From Curtobacterium sp. MR_MD2014 (GTDB lineage: Bacteria > Actinomycetota > Actinomycetes > Actinomycetales > Microbacteriaceae): DNA of 64,000 bases. Every line of letters starts with the position of its first letter. Position 1 is the stretch's first letter. Shown piece by piece: positions 30,900 to 39,961 of the stretch. The stretch lies in contig NZ_CP009755.1 of assembly GCF_000772085.1 (NCBI RefSeq), positions 1,550,001-1,614,000 on the forward strand, given 5' to 3'. The notes beneath the pieces are model-generated. The model saw only the letters and a list, made by a program, of their open reading frames with translations, did no database searches and was not told the origin of the DNA. A program made the position numbers and the translations under genes.

Positions 30900-33038
30900 C
30901 TAGCGCGAGGCGGGGCCGACGATCGCCGGGGTGTGGAACGTGCCGCCGAAGACGCGCTCCGAGGCGCCGGAGCGGTCGAGGTAGGGGCTGATGCCACCGG
31001 CCTGGAACGGGTAGCCGGCGCCGAGGATCAGACCGAGGTCGATCTCCTCGACGTGCTCGACGACGTGGTCCTCGAGCATGCGGTGCACCTCGTCCGCCAG
31101 GGCGTCCTCGAACCGCTGCTGCATCGTCGCCGCGTCGACCGGCTTCGCGTCCTTCTTCGACGGTGCGACGAGCTTCACGGCGGCGGGGTCGTACCCGGTG
31201 GCGGTGCCCTTCTTGTCGCGGGTCAGGATCGTGCCGTGCTCCGCGATCCGCTTCAGGCCGTCACCGGGGTAGAAGCGCTCCGGCCACGCCGCGTGGTGCG
31301 AGTCGAGCACGTGCGCACCGACGGGCAGGCCGACGAGCTCGAGCAGCTCGAACGGCGACATCGGCAGGCCGAGCGGCGCAGCACCCTCGGCGACGATCTC
31401 GAAGGGCGTGCCCTCCTCGACGCCGCGCATCGCCTCGCCGAGCACCCGAGCGAGCACGCGGTTGACGACGAAGCCCGGCTGGTCGGCGGTGATGATCGCG
31501 GTCTTCTTCAGGGTCTTCGCGACCGTGAGTGCGGTGACGAGCGCTTCGTCCGAGGTCTCGTCGGCCCGCACCACCTCGAGCAGCGGCATCACGGCCACCG
31601 GGTTGAAGAAGTGGAAGCCGACGAGGCGCTCCGGGTGCTCGAGCACCGACGCCATCTCGTCGACCGACAACGACGAGGTGTTCGTCGCCAGGATCGCGTC
31701 GGGCGCGATGACCTGCTCGATCTTCCGGAAGACGTCCTGCTTGACCGACATCTCCTCGAAGACGGCCTCGATCACCCAGTCGGCGTCGGCGAACGCGTCG
31801 TACGACACCGACCCGCTGACGAGCGCCGTGATGCGGTTCGCGTCGTCGGGGGAGATGCGGCCCTTCTCGCGGAGCTTCTCGACCTCACCGGCGATGCGCG
31901 CGACCCCGGCGTCCACACGGGCCTGGTCGACGTCGGTGATGACGACCGGGACGCCGAGACGGCGGGCGAACAGCAGCGCGAACTGCGACGCCATCAGCCC
32001 GGCGCCGAGGACGCCGACCTTCGTGATCTTCTTCGCCTCGACGCCCTCGGGAGCGCCGACGGGCTTCTTCGCGCGCTTCTGCACGAGGTCGAACGCGTAC
32101 ATCGACGCGGCGAACTGGTCACCGGCGAGCAGGTCGGCGAGGGCGTCGTCCTCGTCGGCGAACCGGTCGTCGAGCGAGCCCGACTTCGCTGCGGCGACGA
32201 GGTCGAGCGCACGGAAGGGCGACTTCGGGACGGTTCCGATCTTCGAGGCCACCTGCTGTCGCGCCACCTTGACCACGGTGCCCCAGGCGGCCTTCTCGAG
32301 CATGCCGGGCTCGTTCGCGCGCTTGACCTTCGTGCGGCCGCTGACGACCCCGTCGGCCCACGCGACCGCGGACGGCAGGAAGGTCACGGAGGGGATGAGC
32401 GCGTCGCCGATGCCGAGCTCGACGGCGGCCTTGCCGTCCATGAGCCGGTTGTTCTTGAGCGGGTTCTCCACGATGACGCGGAGCGCCTTCTCGGGACCGA
32501 TCAGGCGGGGGAGCAGCGTGGCCCCACCCCAGCCGGGGATGATGCCGAGGAAGACCTCGGGCAGCCCGATGCCCTGCGCCGCCGAGGAGAACACGCGGTA
32601 GGTGCAGTGCAGGGCGATCTCGAGCCCACCACCGAGCGCGATGCCGTTCACGAAGGCGAACGACGGCACACCGAGGTCGGAGAGCTTGCGGAGCGTCGCG
32701 TGTCCCAGGGCGCCGAGCTCGTGGGCGACCTCGCGCGAGGGGAGCGCTGCCGCCTGCGACAGGTCGGCGCCGGCGGCGAAGCAGTACTCCTTGCCGGTGA
32801 TCGCGACCGCCTGGATGCTCCCGGCGGAGGCCGCTGCGCGCAGCGTGTCGAGCACGTCGGACAGCTCGCGCATGGTGCGCGGGCCGAGGGTCGACGGGCG
32901 CTTGTAGTCCTTGCCGTTGTCGAGCGTGACGAGGGCGAGCGTGCCACCGGACGGCAGCGGCACGTGCTTGACGTACGAGTGGGTGACGACCTCGTCGGCG
33001 CTGAGCTCGGTCAGCTGGTCGATCGGGGTGGTGGTCAT
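30900..33038 (-). CDS. fadB: 3-hydroxyacyl-CoA dehydrogenase / enoyl-CoA hydratase (FadB/FadJ-like)
   Basis: Bifunctional beta-oxidation enzyme: hydration of enoyl-CoA, then NAD-dependent oxidation of 3-hydroxyacyl-CoA. The 712 residues begin with a crotonase domain (about 1-300; oxyanion segments AGADLSQ and GIALGGGLEIALHC, and GLPEVFLGIIPGWGG). The Rossmann dehydrogenase follows (about 325 on: VGVLGAGLMASQFALLFARR, TNTSSLSVDEMA, HFFNPVAVMPLLEVV with the catalytic His). The C-terminal domain has QPGFVVNRVLARVL. The usual GxGxxG is GAGLMA. It starts 2 bases after the thiolase stop, so the pair is co-translated. Confidence 0.94.
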   Translation of the reverse strand: MTTTPIDQLTELSADEVVTHSYVKHVPLPSGGTLALVTLDNGKDYKRPSTLGPRTMRELSDVLDTLRAAASAGSIQAVAITGKEYCFAAGADLSQAAALPSREVAHELGALGHATLRKLSDLGVPSFAFVNGIALGGGLEIALHCTYRVFSSAAQGIGLPEVFLGIIPGWGGATLLPRLIGPEKALRVIVENPLKNNRLMDGKAAVELGIGDALIPSVTFLPSAVAWADGVVSGRTKVKRANEPGMLEKAAWGTVVKVARQQVASKIGTVPKSPFRALDLVAAAKSGSLDDRFADEDDALADLLAGDQFAASMYAFDLVQKRAKKPVGAPEGVEAKKITKVGVLGAGLMASQFALLFARRLGVPVVITDVDQARVDAGVARIAGEVEKLREKGRISPDDANRITALVSGSVSYDAFADADWVIEAVFEEMSVKQDVFRKIEQVIAPDAILATNTSSLSVDEMASVLEHPERLVGFHFFNPVAVMPLLEVVRADETSDEALVTALTVAKTLKKTAIITADQPGFVVNRVLARVLGEAMRGVEEGTPFEIVAEGAAPLGLPMSPFELLELVGLPVGAHVLDSHHAAWPERFYPGDGLKRIAEHGTILTRDKKGTATGYDPAAVKLVAPSKKDAKPVDAATMQQRFEDALADEVHRMLEDHVVEHVEEIDLGLILGAGYPFQAGGISPYLDRSGASERVFGGTFHTPAIVGPASR

Positions 33039-33040
33039 CG

Positions 33041-34252
33041 TCAGGCCGCCTTCCGTGCCGCGCTCTTGCTGAAGTTCGGGTTCTCCCAGATGACGGTGCC
33101 GCCCTGGCCGAGGCCGATGCACATCGTCGTGATGCCGTACCGGACGTCCGGCCGCTCGGCGAACTGGGCCGCGAGCTGGTTCATGAGCCGGACGCCGCTC
33201 GACGCGAGCGGGTGCCCGACGGCGATCGCGCCGCCCCAGGCATTGACGTTCGCGGAGTCCTGGGCGATGCCGTAGTTGTCGAGGAAGGCGAGCACCTGGA
33301 CGGCGAACGCCTCGTTGATCTCGAAGAGGCCGATGTCGTCGATCGTCAGCCCCGCCTTGCGCAGCGCCTTGTCGGTCGCGGGGACGGGTCCGACGCCCAT
33401 CACCTCCGGCTCGACGCCCGCGAAGGCGAACGAGACCATGCGCATCTTCGTCGGCAGGCCGTGCTGCTTCGCGCCGTCCTCGGAGGCGAGGAGGCTCATG
33501 GTGGCACCGTCGTTGAGACCGGCCGCGTTGCCGGCGGTGACCCGTCCGTGGGGCCGGAACGGTGTGCGCAGCGCAGCCAGGGCCTCCAGGGTGGTGCCGG
33601 GACGCGGCGGCTCGTCCGCCGTGACGATGTCCCAGCCCTCGCCGGTGTTCACCTCGACCGGGACCACGTCGGGCTGCAGCTTGCCGGCAGCCCACGCGGC
33701 GGCGTAGCGCTGCTGCGACTGGACCGCGAAGGCGTCCGTGCGGTCCTTCGTGATGGCGGGGAAGCGGTCGTGCAGTCGCTCGGCGGTGCTGCCCATGACC
33801 AGCGCGTCGGTCGCGACCATGCGCTCCGCGACGAAGCGCGGGTTCACGTCGGCGCCGAAGCCCATCGGGTGGCGGCCCATGTGCTCGACGCCGCCGGCGA
33901 TGGCGACGTCGGCGGCGCCGAAGGCGATCGCGCCGGCGAGCGTGGTGACGCTCGTCATGGCACCGGCGCACATGCGGTCGATGGCGTAGCCCGGGACCGA
34001 CTTCGGCAGCCCGGCGAGCATGCCGACCGTGCGGCCGAGGGTCAGGCCCTGGTCGCCCTGCTGGGTGGTGGCGGCCACGGCGACGTCGTCGACCGCCGCG
34101 CCGTCGAGCTGGCTGTTCCGGTCGAGCAGACCGCGCATCGCGTGGACCGCGAGGTCGTCGGCGCGGGTCTTCCAGAACACCCCCTTCTCACCGGCTCGTC
34201 CGAACGGTGTGCGCACACCGTCCACGAACACGACGTCTGCTGCTCTGGCCAA
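33041..34252 (-). CDS. fadA: Acetyl-CoA C-acyltransferase (thiolase)
   Basis: Thiolytic cleavage of 3-ketoacyl-CoA, the last beta-oxidation step. The 403 residues carry the nucleophile Cys in IDRMCAGAMTS (about residue 94), NEAFAVQVLAF, the catalytic His in GGAIAVGHPLASSG and the second Cys in TTMCIGLGQGG. The start is TTG at 34252 with GGAGG 6 bases upstream; no ATG or GTG fits the N-terminus ARAADVVFVDGVRTPFG. It forms an operon with the downstream fadB-like gene. A hairpin separates it from RNase D. Confidence 0.94.
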   Translation of the reverse strand: MARAADVVFVDGVRTPFGRAGEKGVFWKTRADDLAVHAMRGLLDRNSQLDGAAVDDVAVAATTQQGDQGLTLGRTVGMLAGLPKSVPGYAIDRMCAGAMTSVTTLAGAIAFGAADVAIAGGVEHMGRHPMGFGADVNPRFVAERMVATDALVMGSTAERLHDRFPAITKDRTDAFAVQSQQRYAAAWAAGKLQPDVVPVEVNTGEGWDIVTADEPPRPGTTLEALAALRTPFRPHGRVTAGNAAGLNDGATMSLLASEDGAKQHGLPTKMRMVSFAFAGVEPEVMGVGPVPATDKALRKAGLTIDDIGLFEINEAFAVQVLAFLDNYGIAQDSANVNAWGGAIAVGHPLASSGVRLMNQLAAQFAERPDVRYGITTMCIGLGQGGTVIWENPNFSKSAARKAA

Positions 34253-34280
34253 TCCGGGCCTCCAGATCCTCTTCGATCGA

Positions 34281-34303
34281 GTCGGGGCACGTTCCGCCCC
34301 GAC
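34281..34303 (-). terminator. Hairpin between RNase D and thiolase genes
   Basis: GTCGGGGC and GCCCCGAC form an 8-bp stem with a 7-base loop, downstream of the RNase D stop on its strand. Confidence 0.55.
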
Positions 34304-34378
34304 CGGCCGGGCCGAGCCCGGCGACGGTACCGACGCTATGCCCGCCGCCTGGGCGAGCGCATGCCGGTTGGGGTGTTC

Positions 34379-35650
34379 CTACGAGCCGGTGTTGCTCTCG
34401 GCAGCAGGCTGCTGTGCGGCGTCGACAAAGGCGTGCGCGATGATCGACGCCGTCTCCTCGACCTGCCACGGGCGGGCGTCGTGCCCGGCAAGGGCGGCTC
34501 CGACGGTCTCGGTCGCGATCGGTGTCGGCGGTTCCCAGGACACCACCCGGAGGGTCTCCGGGGTGAGCAGGTTCTCGACGGGGACGTCGAGCTCCTCGGC
34601 ACGCGCGACGACGGCGGCGCGAGCGGCCTTGTAGCGGCGGTCGGCCTCGGGGTTGCGGTCCGCCCACGCGCGGGGCGGCGGGAGCGTGGCCTCGCCGGTG
34701 CCGCGGAGCTTCGGCAGGTCCTCGGTCGTGCGCCCCTCCTCGACGGCGGCCCACCAGCGGTCGAGTTCCGACCGGCTCGCTCGGCCGGTGAAGGCCTTCA
34801 CGGCACCCAGCTCGGCCTTCGAGGTCGGGTTCGCCGCCGCTGCGGCGACGATGGCCGAGTCGGGCACGATGCGACCCGGGGCGGTGTCGACCTGGCGGGC
34901 GTAGGCGTCGCGTGCGGTCCAGAGCGACCGGGCGATCGCGAGGGCCCGGGCGCCGCGGAGCGCGTGCATGCCGGACAGGCGACGCCACGGCTCGGCCTTC
35001 GGGGGCTTCGGGGCGCGGGTCAGGACGGCGGCGAACTCCTCGGCGGCGATCCGCGACTTGCCGGCGGCGTCGAGCACCGCGGCGAGGGCGTCGCGTAGGT
35101 CGGGGAGCAGCTCGACGTCGAGCGCGGCGTAGACGAGCCAGGCCTGGGGGAGCGGACGCGTCGACCAGTCGGCGGCGGAGTGGGCCTTGGCGAGCGTGAT
35201 GCCGAGGAGCTGCTCGACCACCGCGCCGAGACCGACACGGGGGAACCCGGCGATGCGGGCACCGAGCTCGGTGTCGAAGATGCGGGTCGGGACGAGGCCG
35301 ACCTCCTGCAGGCAGGGCAGGTCCTGCGAGGCGGCGTGGAACAGCCACTCCTCGTCGACGATCGCGGCCTGCAGTTCCGCGAAGTCACCGATCGCGATCG
35401 GGTCGAACAGGAAGGCGCCCGCACCGCGGCGGAAGACCTGGATGAGGTAGGCGCGCTGCGAGTACCGGTAGCCGCTCGCACGCTCCGCGTCGACCGCGAC
35501 CGGGCCGTGTCCGGCGGCGATCGCGTCGACCGCCTGCAGGTACTCGTCGCGGTCCTCGATCACGCGCACGGTGGCGTGCGCGTCCTCGAACGCGGGGTCG
35601 GCCGAGGCGCCCGACACGGCGTCGCGGGCCTGGCTGGCGGGGTCGGTCAC
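34379..35650 (-). CDS. rnd: Ribonuclease D family 3'-5' exonuclease with HRDC domain
   Basis: Probable 3'-5' exoribonuclease in stable RNA processing. The 423 residues contain a DEDD exonuclease domain (about 25-205). Exo I is VAVDAERASGYRYSQRAYLIQ, Exo II lies near LFHAASQDLPCLQEVGL, and Exo III is VYAALDVELLPDL. An HRDC domain (about 245-320, with LWTARDAYARQVDTAPGRIVPD) and a basic C-terminal part follow. The GTG overlaps the DUF3000 stop (GTGA), with GGAGG 8 bases upstream. DUF3000 followed by RNase D is a conserved actinobacterial pair. Confidence 0.92.
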   Translation of the reverse strand: MTDPASQARDAVSGASADPAFEDAHATVRVIEDRDEYLQAVDAIAAGHGPVAVDAERASGYRYSQRAYLIQVFRRGAGAFLFDPIAIGDFAELQAAIVDEEWLFHAASQDLPCLQEVGLVPTRIFDTELGARIAGFPRVGLGAVVEQLLGITLAKAHSAADWSTRPLPQAWLVYAALDVELLPDLRDALAAVLDAAGKSRIAAEEFAAVLTRAPKPPKAEPWRRLSGMHALRGARALAIARSLWTARDAYARQVDTAPGRIVPDSAIVAAAAANPTSKAELGAVKAFTGRASRSELDRWWAAVEEGRTTEDLPKLRGTGEATLPPPRAWADRNPEADRRYKAARAAVVARAEELDVPVENLLTPETLRVVSWEPPTPIATETVGAALAGHDARPWQVEETASIIAHAFVDAAQQPAAESNTGS

Positions 35651-36228
35651 TTCGTGGTCCTCCTCGGAGCCAGCAGGGTCACGCCGTCGGACGCCGGAGG
35701 GAGCCCCGCGAGCATCGCGACGATCTCCTCCCAGGCCTCGACGTGCGCGGTCAGGTCCTCGTCGCGGGGCGTCCACGAGGCCCGGAGCTCGAGCTGTGCG
35801 CCGTCGCCCTGGGCCGCGAGGTCGCCGTAGCCGCGCGAGATGATCTTGGTCGCCGTGCCCGACGCCCGGTCGTACGTCGCACCGTGGGCAGCGAGCGCGT
35901 CGACGAGCCAGCTCCACGTCACGTCGGCGACGAACTCGTCGACGCCGATCTCCGGTTCGAGCGGTGCCTGGGCGAAGGTCACGACGCGGAACGCGCCGCC
36001 CCAGCCCTCCGGTTCTGCGGGGTCGTACAGGGCGATGAAGCGGCCGGTCCCGAGGTCGGAGTCGATGCCGTGCACGGCGCCCGACACGTCCGCCGCGAGG
36101 GCGATCGAGTGCGGTGCGATGCGTGACGGCGAGGGGATCTCGGTGACGGTCGTCTCGGTGCGGGTCCGGCCCGGTGCGACGAACGCGCGCAGGCGTTCGA
36201 AGGCCTCGGGCTCTCGGGATTCGGACAC
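35647..36228 (-). CDS. DUF3000 protein
   Basis: A 193-residue actinobacterial protein of unknown function, usually directly upstream of the HRDC ribonuclease. Conserved blocks are SRIAPHSIALAADV, GTGRFIALYDPAEPEGWGG, FVADVTWSWLVDAL and ELRASWTP. There is no membrane segment or known catalytic motif. The GTG start at 36228 has no ribosome site but a TAGTCT -10 box 6 bases upstream, so it is probably leaderless. It is translationally coupled to the ribonuclease by a 4-base overlap. Confidence 0.88.
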   Translation of the reverse strand: MSESREPEAFERLRAFVAPGRTRTETTVTEIPSPSRIAPHSIALAADVSGAVHGIDSDLGTGRFIALYDPAEPEGWGGAFRVVTFAQAPLEPEIGVDEFVADVTWSWLVDALAAHGATYDRASGTATKIISRGYGDLAAQGDGAQLELRASWTPRDEDLTAHVEAWEEIVAMLAGLPPASDGVTLLAPRRTTK

Positions 36229-36234
36229 GCTTGC

Positions 36235-36244
36235 AGACTAGGCT
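36235..36244. promoter_or_regulatory. Overlapping divergent -10 boxes
   Basis: AGACTAGGCT holds the minus-strand -10 TAGTCT (36240-36235, DUF3000) and the plus-strand -10 TAGGCT (36239-36244, hydrolase), sharing two bases. Each lies 6-7 bases from its start codon, and only 23 bases separate the two starts. The two promoters cannot be melted independently. Confidence 0.6.
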
Positions 36245-36251
36245 CCGGACC

Positions 36252-37475
36252 ATGTCCCGATCAGCGCGACCCGCCGAGGACGTGACCCAGGAGACCGCAC
36301 GATCGGCCGGGGTCGTCGCGCTCGGCGCGGGCATCGCGGCCGCTGCGGTCACCACCGCGGTCATCGGCGGCTTCGTCGCCGCCGTCGCCCGAGCGGTCGT
36401 CACGCCCGACCGGAAGCGCGTCGAGCGTGTCCCGATCCACGCGGTCGACACCGGTCGGATGACCGTGACGCTCGAACGGACCGCCGACACCGAGCTGCAG
36501 GGGCGCTACAGCCTGTGGTTCGGCGGCGGTACCGGGCACCTGCGCGTCGGTGAGGTGCTCGGCACCACCGACACCACGGTCACGCGTCGCATCATCGCGA
36601 TCGACGCCGGCGACCCGACCGCGGCTCGGCGCGGGCGCTGGGGCGGGTGGTTCTACCTCACGCCAGGCGAGCTCGACGTGCCCGTCGAGGACGTCGACAT
36701 CCCGACACCGAACGGCGCCGCGCCGGCGTGGGTCGTCCGCGCCGACGACCCCGACGCGCCCTGGGCCGTGCTCGTGCACGGTCGCGGGGTCACCCGCGCC
36801 GAGACCATCCGCGCCGTCCCGGTCTTCCGCGCCGCCGGCTACTCGGTCGTCCTCGCCTCGTGGCGGAACGACGGCGTCGCCCCGCGCAGCGAGGACGGAC
36901 GCTACGGCCTCGGCAGCACCGAGTGGGAGGACGTCGACGGCGTGCTCCGCTGGCTCACCGCGCAGCAGGCCCGGAGCGTCGTGCTCATGGGATGGTCGAT
37001 GGGCGGTGCGGTCGTCCTGCAGACCCTCGTGCGGTCGCGGTTCGCCGGGCTCGTCGACGGGATCGTGCTCGAGTCGCCGGTCGTCGACTGGCACGCGGTG
37101 CTCGAGTCGCAGAGCCGTGTCCTGAAGCTCCCGCGCCCGGTGCGCAAGGTCGCCCAGCGCATCCTCCGGACGCCCGTGCTGCACCACGTCGCCGGGCTGC
37201 ACCACCCGGTGGACCTCCGGGAACTCGACATGGTCGCCCGAGCTGACGAGCTCGACGTGCCGATCCTCATCCTGCACAGCGACGACGACGGGTTCGTGCC
37301 GTCATCGGCGTCGCACGAACTGGCGCGGGTCCGGCCGGACATCGTCCGGCTCGAGGTGCAGACGACCGCGCGGCACACGAAGCTCTGGAACCACGACGCC
37401 GACTGGTTCGACGCACGGATCCTCGCGTGGCTCACCGAGGTGGTGCAACCGACGGACGCGACGAGCGCGCGGTAG
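36252..37475 (+). CDS. Alpha/beta hydrolase, membrane-anchored
   Basis: A 407-residue protein with an N-terminal hydrophobic stretch (about 18-45, VVALGAGIAAAAVTTAVIGGFVAAV) that probably anchors it. The hydrolase domain begins after PAWVVRADDP. It shows VLVHGRGVTRAE (oxyanion strand), the nucleophile elbow GWSMGG, the acid in LILHSDDDGFVP and the catalytic His in TARHTKLWN. The first 150 residues form an additional beta-rich domain (RYSLWFGGGTGHLRVGEV). Substrate unknown; peptidase- or esterase-like activity is possible. The ATG start is leaderless. Confidence 0.85.
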   Translation: MSRSARPAEDVTQETARSAGVVALGAGIAAAAVTTAVIGGFVAAVARAVVTPDRKRVERVPIHAVDTGRMTVTLERTADTELQGRYSLWFGGGTGHLRVGEVLGTTDTTVTRRIIAIDAGDPTAARRGRWGGWFYLTPGELDVPVEDVDIPTPNGAAPAWVVRADDPDAPWAVLVHGRGVTRAETIRAVPVFRAAGYSVVLASWRNDGVAPRSEDGRYGLGSTEWEDVDGVLRWLTAQQARSVVLMGWSMGGAVVLQTLVRSRFAGLVDGIVLESPVVDWHAVLESQSRVLKLPRPVRKVAQRILRTPVLHHVAGLHHPVDLRELDMVARADELDVPILILHSDDDGFVPSSASHELARVRPDIVRLEVQTTARHTKLWNHDADWFDARILAWLTEVVQPTDATSAR

Positions 37476-37494
37476 ACGCGAACGATCGTCGGAC

Positions 37495-37528
37495 GGGAGG
37501 CACGGTGCCAGCTGGCACCGTGCCTCCC
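37495..37528. terminator. GGGAGGC-family palindrome
   Basis: A perfect 34-bp palindrome, GGGAGGCACGGTGCCAG and its complement, ends 13 bases before the broken gene on the other strand and 19 bases after the hydrolase stop. Confidence 0.75.
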
Positions 37529-37540
37529 GGCCGTCCTGGG

Positions 37541-38250
37541 TCAGGGTCGGTCGTCGTCCTGGTCGTGCGGCAGACGTCGCGCGATCGTCGTCGCGAGGAC
37601 CGCGGCGCGGTCCGGTGTGAACGCGACGGTCGCGACCACTCCGGGAGCGTCGAGAGCGCAGAAGGGGAGGTCGTCAGCGTCGAAGCGTGCCACTGCGGCG
37701 ACGAAGGACTCGAGGTCGAGGACCGTGAACCCCCGCTCGGCGGGCAGACCGTACTTGGTCGCGAACGTCTCCGCGGTCGTTCGAGCGCCCTGCTCGACGA
37801 GTCTGATGCGGTCGTCGGGCGCGAGGAGTCGGACGAGTTCGAGGGCCCGGTCCGCGCCGGGTGCCGCGGTCGCGGCGAGCAGCGTCGCGAGTTCAGCGGC
37901 GCTGATGGTCTCGACCCCGGCGGTACGGTCGGTGACCGTAGCGGACAGGAACGCGCCGTCCGACGCCCGGAGCAGGACCGTGAGGACCTCGTCGCCGAGG
38001 TCGACCTACCGGACCAGCACCGGGTCGTGCCCGAGCTCGTCGAGGGGCGTCACGAGGGCATCGTCGCGGGGCGTCCCCGCTCGTCTGCTCCGGCGGAGTG
38101 CGCGGGCGATCGCGGCGGCAGGGGCGTCGTACCCGAGCACGTCCGCGTCGTCCGGCACGGCGTCCAGGATCTCGTGGGCTCGGGTGGGACGTCGAGGCGT
38201 CTGGGGAGGGTCAGGCGGAGCAGTGGCACGCTCGTGCCGGAGGTCGTCAC
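37541..38250 (-). pseudogene. Broken gene of unknown function in immunity-like cluster
   Basis: On the minus strand the frame ending at 37541 reads well over 200 codons. It includes ILDAVPDDADVLGYDAP, ALVTPLDELGHDPVLVR, then after an in-frame TAG (38006-38008) VDLGDEVLTVLLRASDG and FATKYGLPAERGFTVLDLES. The likely start is the GTG at 38250 with GGAGG 6 bases upstream, but it is in a different frame, so a frameshift before about 38160 is also needed. A single TAC-to-TAG change would explain the stop. Two lesions argue for a decayed gene rather than programmed read-through. The product is not recognised. It is the last gene of the minus-strand run from 41909. Confidence 0.65.
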
Positions 38251-38309
38251 GTCATGCCTCCACGAGGATGCGGGGAGCAGCCGGAGCGTGTCGGCTGTGG
38301 CCGTGCCGA

Positions 38310-39527
38310 CTACCGGACACCGTGACCTCCGTCGCCCTCGTCCGCGGCGCGGATGAGCTGGTCCGGCCGGGGGAGTTCGGCCGGCATCTCCGTCGTGAAC
38401 CACGGGAGCTCGAAGGAGTCGATCCGGCCGTCGAGCATCCACACGAGGACTTCACCCGCGAGCGGTGCCTCGTCCGTGCGGTAGGCCAGCGATCCCGGCA
38501 GACGACCGTCGGGCAAGTCGGCTCGGGGTGTCTCCGCGAGCACGACGTCCCAGATCCTCGGAGCTGTCTCCTGGACGGCTCGCACCGCCTCGGCCTGCTG
38601 TCGGAGTTCCGCCGCTCCCGGCGCGGGGAGCGTGTCGAGGAACGCGAGCAGGAGCGACTGGACGCGGTACGCGGCGAGGTCAGCGTCTCGAGTGCCGATC
38701 GAGGGTACCGCGACCTCCGGACCGAACAGCCGCTCGAACGCTTCCGAGACGCCGATGACCGAGGGATCCAGGACCACGGAGGCCTCGCCGCTGTGGAAGA
38801 AGTCGATGCGGAGGACCGCCCGGGCCGGGTCAGCCGCGGCGCCGAACGGGACGCCGAAGAACTCGCCGTCGATCAGCTGGTCGTTGTCACGGACGAGCGT
38901 CAGCATCTCGTCGTGTGAGAACCACAGGCCAGGTGGCGGTGCTGCTCTGAGACGACGGTCCCACTCGTGCACGTTCACCGTCGATCCCGAGCGCACGACG
39001 ATGTCGAGATCGGTGACGAGCCACCGGAGCGGTGGGACGGTCAGCGATGTGAAGACGTCGTGGAACGCGGGGAGCAGGTGTTCGTCCGACGGCCGTGTCC
39101 GGAAGGACAGAAGGCCGCTTTCGGTCTCTGGGTGGTGAAGCCAGATGGCAGGGCCCCCGCCCGGCATGATGATGATCCTGGTCGGGGGCGTCTCCGGTCC
39201 GATGTAGTGCCACGACTCGAACTCGGGGTGCGGTCCGGCGGTCAGACGCGAGCCGTCGGAGAACGTCATCGACAGCGTCGAGCCCGTGGCGTGCGCCTCG
39301 GTGACCACGAGCGTGTGCAGGCGGAGAGCCGGCACCAGCCCCGACTTGTCGCCCTCCGGATCGATCATCGTTGCGGTGTCCGGTGACCCACCAAGGGAGA
39401 ACGGACACTCGAGGATGACGGTGGCGCCGTTCGAGAGCAGGAGTCGGAGCGCGTGGTCGACCCAGATGGCGTCGATCGTCTCTCCGACGAGGAGCAGGGG
39501 GACGTCCTCGATGGCCAGTTCGCTCAT
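38310..39527 (-). CDS. DUF6188-like protein, possible immunity-type protein
   Basis: A 405-residue protein without signal or membrane segments. The N-terminal part resembles DUF6188 (LLLVGETIDAIWVDHALRL, GATVILECPFSL, GGGPAIWLHHPE). The rest is not recognised but ends in GEVLVWMLDGRIDSFELPWF, a tail seen in small immunity-like proteins of actinobacteria. The ATG overlaps the preceding stop (ATGA), so it is coupled to the upstream gene. The link to toxin immunity rests on the neighbours, not on a known activity. Confidence 0.65.
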   Translation of the reverse strand: MSELAIEDVPLLLVGETIDAIWVDHALRLLLSNGATVILECPFSLGGSPDTATMIDPEGDKSGLVPALRLHTLVVTEAHATGSTLSMTFSDGSRLTAGPHPEFESWHYIGPETPPTRIIIMPGGGPAIWLHHPETESGLLSFRTRPSDEHLLPAFHDVFTSLTVPPLRWLVTDLDIVVRSGSTVNVHEWDRRLRAAPPPGLWFSHDEMLTLVRDNDQLIDGEFFGVPFGAAADPARAVLRIDFFHSGEASVVLDPSVIGVSEAFERLFGPEVAVPSIGTRDADLAAYRVQSLLLAFLDTLPAPGAAELRQQAEAVRAVQETAPRIWDVVLAETPRADLPDGRLPGSLAYRTDEAPLAGEVLVWMLDGRIDSFELPWFTTEMPAELPRPDQLIRAADEGDGGHGVR

Positions 39528-39928
39528 CGTTCGCTCTTCCGCGGGCGGTCCGGATTCGTGCGTGCTCGCTCAGAAGGTTGAGCGGCCAGCTCGTGCATCC
39601 GCGCGTCCGCCTCAGTCTTGTAGATCTCACCCCAGGCGATGCTCGCAGGCGAGTCATGGGCAGGCTGGTCGACGTCAGGCAGACAGATCTGCACGAAGTG
39701 CGGGAAGGCGGGGAACGTCCAGAGGTCTTCGTCCTCGAACCGACTCCACAGCAACAACTCGCTGATGCCGAGCGGGTGACCGAGCTCCTGACCGTGGACG
39801 GGTGGATCGCAGCTGACCATCAGCGCATGACGACCGTTCGGGAGCTCGACCGGTCGTTCGACCTCGCACCGGAAGACGGACGAGAACCGCAGGCTGTCCA
39901 TGGACGAGAGGAAGAACACTTCTTGCAT
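39524..39928 (-). CDS. Small protein of unknown function
   Basis: I do not recognise this 134-residue protein. It begins MQEVFFLSSMDSLRFSS, has aromatic-rich segments (SELLLWSRFEDEDLWTFPAF and FPHFVQICLPDVD) and ends in a basic tail. CGGAG lies 7 bases before the ATG. It overlaps the next gene by 4 bases and lies 33 bases after the second Imm26-like gene, so all probably share a transcript. Its base composition is lower in G+C than the core genes. Confidence 0.65.
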   Translation of the reverse strand: MQEVFFLSSMDSLRFSSVFRCEVERPVELPNGRHALMVSCDPPVHGQELGHPLGISELLLWSRFEDEDLWTFPAFPHFVQICLPDVDQPAHDSPASIAWGEIYKTEADARMHELAAQPSERARTNPDRPRKSER

Positions 39929-39961
39929 GTCAGAACTCCGGTCTGATGCTGAGATACACGA

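Noticed and set aside
38006..38008. TAG as programmed read-through or pyrrolysine codon
   Set aside because: A second lesion (frameshift near the start) and the accessory context favour decay; no read-through signal was seen.
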